In this document: one piece after another, positions 1 through 5,687 of the stretch | How positions within the stretch are numbered: the stretch's first letter is position 1 | Layout: each line of letters opens with the position of its first letter | Source: Burkholderiales bacterium | Lineage (GTDB): Bacteria > Pseudomonadota > Gammaproteobacteria > Burkholderiales > Burkholderiaceae_D | Direction: 5' to 3' | Assembly (NCBI GenBank): GCA_028868455.1 | Contig: JAGWUK010000145.1 | Span: 1 to 7,219 of the forward strand | DNA length: 7,219 bases | Translations under genes and position numbers: made by a program | The notes under the pieces: model-generated | Told to the model about the DNA's origin: nothing | The model's input: the letters and a program-made list of their open reading frames with translations, nothing else | The model's database searches: none

Positions 1-673
1 CAACCGCGACGGATTGCTCACTATCCGCGGTAATGACGTTGATCACGCCGGCAGGTATGCCTGCGCGCTGCGCCAGTTCAGCCAGAGCCAGCGCCGACAA
101 AGGTGTTTGCTCGGCAGGTTTGATCACGATCGTGCAACCGGCGGCGATTGCGGGTGCGACTTTGCGCGTAATCATCGCAATCGGAAAATTCCAGGGCGTG
201 ATAGCCGCGCATACGCCGATCGGCTGGCGCAGTACCACCATACGTTTGTCGCTCCATGTGGAGGCCATGACATCGCCAGAAACACGTTTCGCTTCTTCGG
301 CAAACCACTCCAGAAAACTCGCTCCGTAAATCACTTCTCCCTTGGCTTCGGCCAGCGGCTTACCTTGCTCTGCCGTCATGATAGTAGCCAGATCGTCGGC
401 ATGGACGATCATCAGATCAAACCATTTGCGCAGGATATGGGCGCGCTCTTTGCCGGTTTTCGCTGACCACGCTGGGAAAGCGCTTTGGGCAGCGGCAATC
501 GCCGTCTGAGTTTCTGCTTCACCCAAATTGGGCACCGTCGCCAGCAAGGCATGATTCGAAGGATTGCTGACTGCAAATTGCGTTGCTGCGCTGACCCAGT
601 TGCCGTTGATGTACGCGGCATCGCGCAACAAAGATGGATCGTTTAAGCTTAATTCCTGTTTGCTCTGAGTCAT
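1..673 (-). CDS. gabD: Succinate-semialdehyde dehydrogenase GabD, N-terminal 224 residues (3' end outside window)
   Basis: Aldehyde dehydrogenase superfamily enzyme that oxidises succinate semialdehyde to succinate with NAD(P)+, the last step of GABA degradation, in the cytoplasm. The frame is open from an ATG at 673 to the window edge, about 46% of the ~480-residue family length. Seen: the N-terminal stretch YINGNW (residues 21-26), EQGKPLAEAKGE (102-113), LEWFAEEAKR (121-130), the hallmark TPWNFP (159-164) whose Asn162 is the family's oxyanion residue, and IKPAEQTP (184-191) whose Lys185 contacts the cofactor. These follow E. coli GabD closely. The catalytic Glu and Cys lie in the missing part. 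An AAGGG ribosome binding site sits about 8 bases before the ATG. The gene follows a terminator, so it belongs to a separate transcription unit. A glutarate-semialdehyde substrate cannot be excluded from this half. Confidence 0.93.
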   Translation of the reverse strand, partial: MTQSKQELSLNDPSLLRDAAYINGNWVSAATQFAVSNPSNHALLATVPNLGEAETQTAIAAAQSAFPAWSAKTGKERAHILRKWFDLMIVHADDLATIMTAEQGKPLAEAKGEVIYGASFLEWFAEEAKRVSGDVMASTWSDKRMVVLRQPIGVCAAITPWNFPIAMITRKVAPAIAAGCTIVIKPAEQTPLSALALAELAQRAGIPAGVINVITADSEQSVAV

Positions 674-720
674 TATTGGTGCCCTTTTCTCTGGGTTAGT
701 TTGCGCAAAGCAGAAAGCCT

Positions 721-760
721 AAAGCAAAACGGCCAAGTCTGCTAAGACCTGGCCGTTTTT
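721..760 (-). terminator. Rho-independent terminator after the rRNA methyltransferase gene
   Basis: Read on the minus strand, two 15-base arms (759-745 and 740-726) pair around a 4-base loop. In minus-strand RNA there are no mismatches, only one G-U wobble; on the plus strand the same position would be an A-C mismatch. The GC-rich core GGCC is flanked by A and T runs, and the hairpin is followed by TTTTGCTTT. It lies 15 bases after the methyltransferase stop and ends about 48 bases before the gabD start, so it ends the upstream series and separates it from gabD. The A run on one side and T run on the other could let it act weakly in both directions, but no plus-strand gene ends here. Confidence 0.88.
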
Positions 761-774
761 AACGATGAAATATA

Positions 775-1983
775 TTAATTTGCTTTCGGCTTCGCTTCTT
801 CGCGCCGATTAAATCCCGCCACCATATCGAAGCGGAACAGGCGGCATTCCAGTGCGCCATTGAAGAACGGCGTTTTGCGCGATTCTTTCAATCGCAACAT
901 TTTCGGCACAGTCAGATCGGCCGTGAACAGGAAAACGCTCCAGCCAGCAAAGCGTTGCTTCAACGTTGTACTGAAGGCGCCGAAAAACTCGCGCGCAAGC
1001 TCGTCGGATTCCAGATTGCTGTCACCGCGCACCCCGATCCGTTCACCATACGGCGGATTGGTCAGCAAAATGCCGGGTTGCGTCGTCGGCGCCTTGATTT
1101 CCTGCGCTTCGATTTGCTTGAGGGGTACGTCGAAACGTATGCCGGCCTTGTTCAGATTATTGCGCGTCATGACGACCATGTCGCCGGAGATATCGCTGCC
1201 GAAGATCGTTGGTTCTGCTGGCAGTGGATGAGGCTTCGCTTGCGCCTTGATTGCATTCCAGGCATCGGCATCAAACTGATGAAATTTTTCAAATGCGAAT
1301 TCGCGCTTCAGCCCTGGCGGGATACCCGCCAGGATTTGCGCTGCTTCGATCAGGATTGTGCCGGAACCGCACATAGGGTCGAACAAGGGCACGCCCGGTT
1401 TCCAGCCTGCGGTGCGCAGCAAACCGGCAGCGAGGTTCTCGCGCAAAGGTGCGTCGCCGGTTTCGAGACGCCAGCCACGCTTGAACAAAGGTTCGCCCGA
1501 CATGTCGAGATAAATCGTGAAATTGCGCGCATCCAGAAAACCGACAATACGCATATCCGGCGTTTTTGTATTCACCGACGGACGTTGCGTGAACTGATCG
1601 CGGAAGCGATCACAAATCGCATCCTTGATTTTAAGCGTCGCAAATTCCAGACTCTTTAACGGCGACTTGACGGCAGTGACGTCAACGCGAATCGTGTGAT
1701 GGTAGCCAAACCAGTCTTCCCAGGGCTGCTCCAGAACAAGATCGTAAATATCGTTTTCGTTTGCGTAACTGGAATGCCCCATGCGCATCAGCACGCGCGA
1801 CGCAATCCGCGAATGCAAGTTGATACGCCAGCCGTCTTGCAGACTGCCTGAACAATGGACACCACCCGGCACCTGATTGTGGACGGTCATGGTTTTATCG
1901 AGCGCTGCGATTTCGCCTAATTCTTCAGCGAGCGCGATTTCCATGCCGCGTGGGCATGGGCAAAAATAAGAATGTCGTGTCAT
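775..1983 (-). CDS. rlmL: THUMP-domain 23S rRNA guanine-N2 methyltransferase (RlmL N-terminal-half type, stand-alone)
   Basis: Predicted cytoplasmic class I SAM-dependent RNA methyltransferase of the COG0116 family. In E. coli the corresponding domain of RlmL makes m2G2445 in 23S rRNA. This 402-residue protein has the family's N-terminal YFCPCPRGME (residues 6-15), a THUMP RNA-binding region at roughly 50-160, SAM motif I FDPMCGSGTI (201-210), the acidic motif GSD (262-264) and catalytic NPPY (309-312). E. coli RlmL is a ~700-residue fusion with an m7G2069 methyltransferase; that second domain is absent, as is usual for stand-alone members. The ATG at 1983 has AAAGGG about 6 bases upstream and no alternative start before it. 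It lies 263 bp after hemJ and is followed by an intrinsic terminator. Older databases call such proteins N6-adenine DNA methylases; the THUMP domain argues for an RNA target. The exact nucleotide modified is by homology only. Confidence 0.9.
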   Translation of the reverse strand: MTRHSYFCPCPRGMEIALAEELGEIAALDKTMTVHNQVPGGVHCSGSLQDGWRINLHSRIASRVLMRMGHSSYANENDIYDLVLEQPWEDWFGYHHTIRVDVTAVKSPLKSLEFATLKIKDAICDRFRDQFTQRPSVNTKTPDMRIVGFLDARNFTIYLDMSGEPLFKRGWRLETGDAPLRENLAAGLLRTAGWKPGVPLFDPMCGSGTILIEAAQILAGIPPGLKREFAFEKFHQFDADAWNAIKAQAKPHPLPAEPTIFGSDISGDMVVMTRNNLNKAGIRFDVPLKQIEAQEIKAPTTQPGILLTNPPYGERIGVRGDSNLESDELAREFFGAFSTTLKQRFAGWSVFLFTADLTVPKMLRLKESRKTPFFNGALECRLFRFDMVAGFNRREEAKPKAN

Positions 1984-2246
1984 GGGGAACCCTTTATCCG
2001 TTGTGTTTCAAAAGTGCGGTGAACATCATCACCGCGAAAGCCATTTGCAGAATCTGCGTCTGCGGCGGAGCACACTGTGCGTCTTGTCGCGATGCCTAAG
2101 AAAGCAATCTGCATATCACCAGTCAGCTTTGCTTATTTCAAAGGACTTACACAAAATTGTTCCGGCAAGGCATCGTGAAGAAGGCAGTACAAATCGTACG
2201 ACGAGAAACCGGAACTCCACTCGAACAGCCTGATGTCAGTCCTGAT
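1984..2246. other. 263-bp spacer between hemJ and the methyltransferase gene
   Basis: No convincing gene is visible on either strand. The spacer is long compared with the 1- to 29-base gaps elsewhere in the series. It contains a perfect 7-bp inverted repeat (GTTCCGG at 2159-2165, CCGGAAC at 2209-2215) enclosing 43 bases, within which lies the 8-bp palindrome TCGTACGA (2194-2201). There is no T-run long enough to make this an ordinary intrinsic terminator. A weak candidate promoter for the methyltransferase gene lies just downstream in transcription order (2113-2141). Confidence 0.6.
2113..2141 (-). promoter_or_regulatory. Weak candidate sigma70 promoter for the methyltransferase gene
   Basis: On the minus strand TTGAAA (2141-2136) matches the -35 consensus at five of six positions. 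It is followed after 17 bases by TGATAT (2118-2113), which matches the -10 at only three of six but is preceded by TGG, giving an extended -10 form. The implied start would leave a leader of about 120 bases. Such matches are expected by chance, so this is only a suggestion; read-through from hemJ is the alternative. Confidence 0.22.
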
Positions 2247-2669
2247 TTAAAAAGGCTTAACGACCACCAGAATTAAAACAATCGCCAATAAAACGACTGG
2301 CACTTCGTTAAACCAGCGGAACCAGACATGGCTGCGCTTGTTCTTTCCCTGTTCAAATTTTTTCAGCAAACTGCCGCAGGCATGGTGATAGCCAATCAGC
2401 AAAATCACGCACGTCAGCTTGCCATGCAGCCATCCGTTACCCGGGCCTTTACCTATCCCGATCACCAGCCACAAGTACAGGCCCAATGCGATTGCCGGGA
2501 CGGCGAGGATGGTCATGAAGCGATACAACTTACGCGCCATCAACAATAAACGCTCGGTCGCGGAAGTTTCATTTTCCATGGCCAGATTTACCAGTATGCG
2601 CGGCAGATAGAATAAGCCAGCGAACCAGGACATGACGAACAAGATATGAAACGCTTTGATCCAGAGCAT
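2247..2669 (-). CDS. hemJ: Protoporphyrinogen IX oxidase HemJ, four-helix membrane protein
   Basis: Inner-membrane protein that oxidises protoporphyrinogen IX to protoporphyrin IX, the penultimate step of heme synthesis; HemJ is the form used by many proteobacteria lacking HemG or HemY. The 140 residues have the family's usual length and layout. Seen: KAFHILFVMSWFAGLFYLPR (5-24) with the conserved His8 in the first membrane segment, further hydrophobic segments at about 52-72, 82-100 and 121-138, WLHGKL (80-85) between helices two and three, and RWFNEVP (118-124) before the last helix. Older annotation names this family UPF0093 or CopD-like. The ATG has AAAGG five bases upstream. It begins 15 bp after the proA stop with no terminator between, so the two are very likely co-transcribed. 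No enzyme of proline synthesis needs heme, so the pairing looks positional rather than functional. Confidence 0.9.
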   Translation of the reverse strand: MLWIKAFHILFVMSWFAGLFYLPRILVNLAMENETSATERLLLMARKLYRFMTILAVPAIALGLYLWLVIGIGKGPGNGWLHGKLTCVILLIGYHHACGSLLKKFEQGKNKRSHVWFRWFNEVPVVLLAIVLILVVVKPF

Positions 2670-2684
2670 AATTACCTTTCAGGT

Positions 2685-3971
2685 TTATTGACGGATTTCA
2701 CCGTGGCCGAACACCACATATTTCAACGAGGTCAGGCCTTCTAATCCGACCGGACCACGGGCATGCAGTTTGTCATTGGAAATACCGATTTCGGCACCGA
2801 GGCCATATTCAAATCCATCGGCAAAGCGTGTCGAGGCATTGACCATGACCGATGCCGAATCGACTTCGCGCAGAAAACGTAAAGCCCGCGTGTAATCTTC
2901 AGTCACGATGGATTCGGTATGCCTGGATGAATAGTCGTTGATGTGCGTGATCGCGGCATCCATATCTGGTACAACTTTTACCGCCAGCACTGGCGCTAAG
3001 TATTCTGTGCTCCAGTCTTCTTCCGTCGCGGTGGCCAGATAAGGATAGTCCGCCAAAATCTGTGCAGCCGCCGGGTCGCAGCGCAATTCCACTTTTTTGT
3101 CGGCGTACAAAGCTGCCAGCGCGGGTAAAACCTGGGCGGCGAAGCCCTGGGCGACCAGCAAAGTTTCCATGGTGTTGCAGGTGCCGTAACGATGACATTT
3201 GGCGTTAAAGGCGATATCCAGCGCTTTTTGCAGATCCGCTTTATCGTCGATGTACACGTGGCAAATACCATCCAGATGTTTAATCATCGGCACGGTCGAT
3301 TCTTGCATCAGGCGGGCGATCAGACCTTTGCCACCGCGCGGGACGATCACGTCCACAAATTGCGGCATGGTGATCAGTTCGCCAACCGCAGCGCGATCCG
3401 TGGTTTCCACGATTTGCACCGCATCGGCTGGCAAGCCTGCGCCGGCCAATCCTTCTTTGACCAGTTTTGCCAGCGCCTGATTGCAATGGATGGCCTCGGA
3501 GCCGCCGCGCAATATGGTCGCATTGCCGCTCTTGATGCACAAGCCAGCTGCATCGACGGTGACATTCGGACGTGCTTCGTAAATGATGCCGATCACGCCC
3601 AACGGTACACGCATTTGCCCGACCTGAATGCCGCTCGGACGATATTTCATGTTGGAGATTTCACCGATAGGATCGGCCAGGCTGACGATTTGCTCCAGGC
3701 CCTCGGCCATTGTCGCAATCGCCTTGTCGGACAAGGTCAGGCGATCGAGCATCGCGGCTTCCATGCCGGCGTTTTTTGCGGCAGCCAGATCAAGTTCGTT
3801 CGCGGCGCGCAATGTCGCGGCATCACGCCGGATGGCTGCGGCAATCAGACTCAGCGCCTTGTTTTTGGCGGCAGTATCGGCTTTTGCCATGGCGCGTGAA
3901 GCTGCTCTGGCGCGCATGCCAAGCTCGTTCATGTAGTGCTTGATATCCATAATGATTTGCCGAGGAAGCAT
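2685..3971 (-). CDS. proA: Glutamate-5-semialdehyde dehydrogenase (gamma-glutamyl phosphate reductase) ProA
   Basis: Cytoplasmic enzyme of proline synthesis that reduces L-glutamyl 5-phosphate to glutamate 5-semialdehyde with NADPH, acting after the kinase ProB. The 428 residues are close to the family norm (E. coli 417). Seen: [19 protein letters not shown] (122-140), LRGGSEA (154-160), the catalytic cysteine Cys265 in [11 protein letters not shown] (263-273), [10 protein letters not shown] (377-386) and the C-terminal signature [20 protein letters not shown] (390-409). Two starts are possible: Met1 at 3971 and Met8 at 3950. A strong purine-rich site directly precedes Met1, while the bases before Met8 are pyrimidine-rich and poor, so Met1 is chosen although MDIKHY from Met8 is what one would expect from homologues. 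proB is not in the window. The gene lies 156 bp after holA, with its own candidate promoter, and 15 bp before hemJ. Confidence 0.97.
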   Translation of the reverse strand: MLPRQIIMDIKHYMNELGMRARAASRAMAKADTAAKNKALSLIAAAIRRDAATLRAANELDLAAAKNAGMEAAMLDRLTLSDKAIATMAEGLEQIVSLADPIGEISNMKYRPSGIQVGQMRVPLGVIGIIYEARPNVTVDAAGLCIKSGNATILRGGSEAIHCNQALAKLVKEGLAGAGLPADAVQIVETTDRAAVGELITMPQFVDVIVPRGGKGLIARLMQESTVPMIKHLDGICHVYIDDKADLQKALDIAFNAKCHRYGTCNTMETLLVAQGFAAQVLPALAALYADKKVELRCDPAAAQILADYPYLATATEEDWSTEYLAPVLAVKVVPDMDAAITHINDYSSRHTESIVTEDYTRALRFLREVDSASVMVNASTRFADGFEYGLGAEIGISNDKLHARGPVGLEGLTSLKYVVFGHGEIRQ

Positions 3972-3974
3972 ATA

Positions 3975-3983
3975 CTCCCTCTC
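3975..3983 (-). promoter_or_regulatory. Ribosome binding site deciding the proA start
   Basis: The minus strand reads GAGAGGGAG at 3983-3975, ending three bases before the ATG at 3971; its GAGAGG part lies six bases from that ATG. No comparable site precedes the in-frame ATG seven codons later (3950), where the upstream bases read CCTCGGCAAATCATT. This favours the longer protein. Confidence 0.7.
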
Positions 3984-4005
3984 AGTATTTAATTAAGTCG
4001 CAATC

Positions 4006-4034
4006 AATATGCGCGGTTGAGTGGCCATTTTCAG
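4006..4034 (-). promoter_or_regulatory. Candidate sigma70 promoter of proA-hemJ
   Basis: On the minus strand CTGAAA (4034-4029) and CATATT (4011-4006) each match the -35 and -10 consensus at four of six positions with an ideal 17-base spacer. The predicted start falls near 3998, giving a leader of about 27 bases before the proA ATG, which would place the ribosome binding site sensibly. The match is moderate and could be chance. Confidence 0.35.
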
Positions 4035-4127
4035 CCATACTCCCCCATATCACATATTTCCCCATAGCTGACAGGTGTCGTTCTTTGCGCACAGGCTTAC
4101 TGCATGTACGCTGGCCGGCGCCATCGT

Positions 4128-5147
4128 TTAGGCTGCCATTGCCACCTTTAATCCCAATTGCAATAACGCATCCCAGGCATCGCCAGCGAAATTCCTGGCG
4201 CGTAAGCCTTTCACCATCTTATCGATTTGCGCGGCTTCCTGCAGCGCGTTCTGCAAATTGCGCAGACTGACGCGGCGCAAAGCCGGGTCCATCATTTTTT
4301 CGCGCGGTCCCCAGATCCGGTATTCCTTTAACAGGGCACTCAAAGGGCGCCCCTGGCTCATCCCGGATTTCAATTTCAGCAGTGTGCGAATTTCTTCCGT
4401 CATCGCCCACAAGACCAGAGGCAAAGCCTCGCCCTCGCCTTTTAGTCCGTTCAGCATGCGCACCAATCGCGCCACGTCACCGACCAGCATCGCTTCATTG
4501 AGCTTAAACACGTCGTAACGGGCGACGTTTAACACGGCATCGTGGATTTGTTCAAAACTCAGTTTGCCGGGTGGATGCAGCAAAGCGAGCTTTTGAATTT
4601 CCTGATGTGCTGCGAGCAAATTGCCTTCGACGCGATCCGCAATAAAATCCAGACTCTGCCGGTCGGCGCTATGCTGCTGAGCTGCCAGACGCTGACTGAT
4701 CCAGTTCGGCAACTGATTGCGTTCAACCAGCGGAATATCAATATACACGGCAGCCTGTTGCAGGCAGGCGACCCAGGCCGCTTTTTGCGTTGCCCAGTCC
4801 AGCCGGGGCAAGCTGATCAATGTCAGATTATCGGGCGACAAATTCGCCACATATTCTTGCAAAACCTGACCGCCATCCTTACCGGGTTTGCCTGTCGGTA
4901 TCCGCAGATCAATCAGTTTTTTGTCGCCGAACAACGATTGTGACTGATTCGCCGCCAGCAAAGCACCCCATTTGAAACTGCGTTCTACCGTCAGTATCTC
5001 GCGCTCAAAAAATCCCTGCGCCTTCGCTGCGCGGCGGATTTTATCGCCCGCCTCCAGCGCCAGCAGATGCTCGTCGCTGGTGACCACATACAGTGGCGCC
5101 AGCGTCTTGGTCAGATGCGCATCGAGCGCATCAAAGCGCAATTGCAT
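4128..5147 (-). CDS. holA: DNA polymerase III subunit delta HolA
   Basis: Delta subunit of the clamp-loader complex, which opens the beta sliding clamp so that it can be placed on primed DNA. The 339 residues match the family length (E. coli 343). Seen: the N-terminal AAA+-like fold with LAPLYVVTSDEHLLALEAGD (16-35), SLFGDKKLIDLR (71-82), and the stretch EGNLLAAHQEIQKLALL (174-190), which is strongly conserved in HolA; the C-terminal helical collar domain covers about 210-339. There is no Walker A motif, as expected since delta does not hydrolyse ATP. The ATG comes one base after the lptE stop (TAA-C-ATG) and has only a weak purine-rich site inside lptE, which suggests translation coupled to lptE. 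The leuS-lptE-holA linkage is also found in E. coli. Confidence 0.96.
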   Translation of the reverse strand: MQLRFDALDAHLTKTLAPLYVVTSDEHLLALEAGDKIRRAAKAQGFFEREILTVERSFKWGALLAANQSQSLFGDKKLIDLRIPTGKPGKDGGQVLQEYVANLSPDNLTLISLPRLDWATQKAAWVACLQQAAVYIDIPLVERNQLPNWISQRLAAQQHSADRQSLDFIADRVEGNLLAAHQEIQKLALLHPPGKLSFEQIHDAVLNVARYDVFKLNEAMLVGDVARLVRMLNGLKGEGEALPLVLWAMTEEIRTLLKLKSGMSQGRPLSALLKEYRIWGPREKMMDPALRRVSLRNLQNALQEAAQIDKMVKGLRARNFAGDAWDALLQLGLKVAMAA

Positions 5148-5148
5148 G

Positions 5149-5658
5149 TTATTGATCCATCTTCATCACGGCCAGACGGCGCATGATTTGCTGCACCAGA
5201 TCGCTTTGCATGTCGCGATACAACAAGGCTTCCTCTGCCTCTTTTGCCAGCACCTGGGTTTCGTTAAAAGTGATATTGCGTTTTAACTGAATATCGACCG
5301 GCTCCAGAAATACTTTGCCAACCGCATTGCGCACGCGGAAACGGAAGTTGTAATTGAGGTTGTATTCGCGCACACGCCCCTGACTGTTCAGCGACAAAAT
5401 CTGCTTGTCGCGTGTTTCGCTGAGCACCTCAAGGATCACCTCGGCATCACTGGCATTCGCCATAATGCTGGTCTGCCCGTTTGCACGAATCTGCCGACGC
5501 AGTTCGCCACCCAGCGAAGAGCTGTCCGGCAAGTCGATGTAAATGCTTTTGAACGGTAATGCGACCGGTCCACGCAGAGCGAAACCGCATGCAGATAAAC
5601 TCAACAAGGCCATGACTGCCAGCCAGCCAGTCAGGTGACGCAGATACGATGTGCGCAT
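5149..5658 (-). CDS. lptE: LPS-assembly lipoprotein LptE
   Basis: Outer-membrane lipoprotein that plugs the LptD barrel and helps place lipopolysaccharide in the outer leaflet. The 169-residue product begins with a lipoprotein signal peptide: charged residues (Arg2, Arg7, His8), a hydrophobic stretch to residue 20, and the lipobox LSAC with the acylated cysteine at 24. The mature protein starts CGFALRG, the typical LptE opening, and the ending QIMRRLAVMK is helical as in the family. It is a little shorter than E. coli LptE (193). The protein family is poorly conserved, so the call rests on the opening motif, the lipobox and the position between leuS and holA. GGAG lies nine bases before the ATG. 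The gap to leuS is 29 bp and to holA one base, so all three are expected on one transcript. Older name: RlpB. Confidence 0.94.
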   Translation of the reverse strand: MRTSYLRHLTGWLAVMALLSLSACGFALRGPVALPFKSIYIDLPDSSSLGGELRRQIRANGQTSIMANASDAEVILEVLSETRDKQILSLNSQGRVREYNLNYNFRFRVRNAVGKVFLEPVDIQLKRNITFNETQVLAKEAEEALLYRDMQSDLVQQIMRRLAVMKMDQ

Positions 5659-5687
5659 GCAGTTTTTCTCCGTGTTCAGATGATCGC

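Larger units (their letters stand above)
3972..4127. other. 156-bp spacer between holA and proA with short repeats
   Basis: No gene is visible. There is no intrinsic terminator after holA: the only GC-rich fold, TGGCGCCGGCCA, is not followed by a T-run, so read-through from the leuS-lptE-holA operon is possible. The part at 4036-4066 is repetitive: CATA recurs at 4036, 4046, 4053 and 4063, and CCCCATA occurs twice 17 bases apart (4043 and 4060). This cluster lies immediately upstream of the candidate proA promoter, where an activator site would be expected, but I recognise no known operator. Confidence 0.55.

Noticed and set aside
674..745. Sigma54 promoter for gabD
   Set aside because: The GG and GC pairs found have 7 or 11 bases between them rather than the required 10, and the surrounding consensus bases are absent.
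955..1659. 234-codon plus-strand open frame opposite the methyltransferase gene
   Set aside because: It is the antisense of a clearly recognised conserved gene, has no ribosome binding site that I can see, and its product is rich in Arg, Cys and Gln with no recognisable domain.
1982..2233. 83-codon plus-strand open frame filling the hemJ-methyltransferase spacer
   Set aside because: Its ATG overlaps the start of the methyltransferase gene on the other strand, no ribosome binding site precedes it, and the product (many Arg, His, Ser, Thr) has no domain or signal peptide.
3192..3899. 235-codon plus-strand open frame opposite proA
   Set aside because: Antisense shadow of a conserved enzyme; the product resembles no family I know and its length follows from the codon use of proA.
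4047..4058. CRP-like half site TGTGA within the holA-proA spacer
   Set aside because: Only one half of the TGTGA-N6-TCACA pattern is present; the second half is missing at the right spacing.
4111..4122. Possible terminator after holA (TGGCGCCGGCCA)
   Set aside because: The stem is only four base pairs and no T-run follows, so it does not meet the form of an intrinsic terminator.
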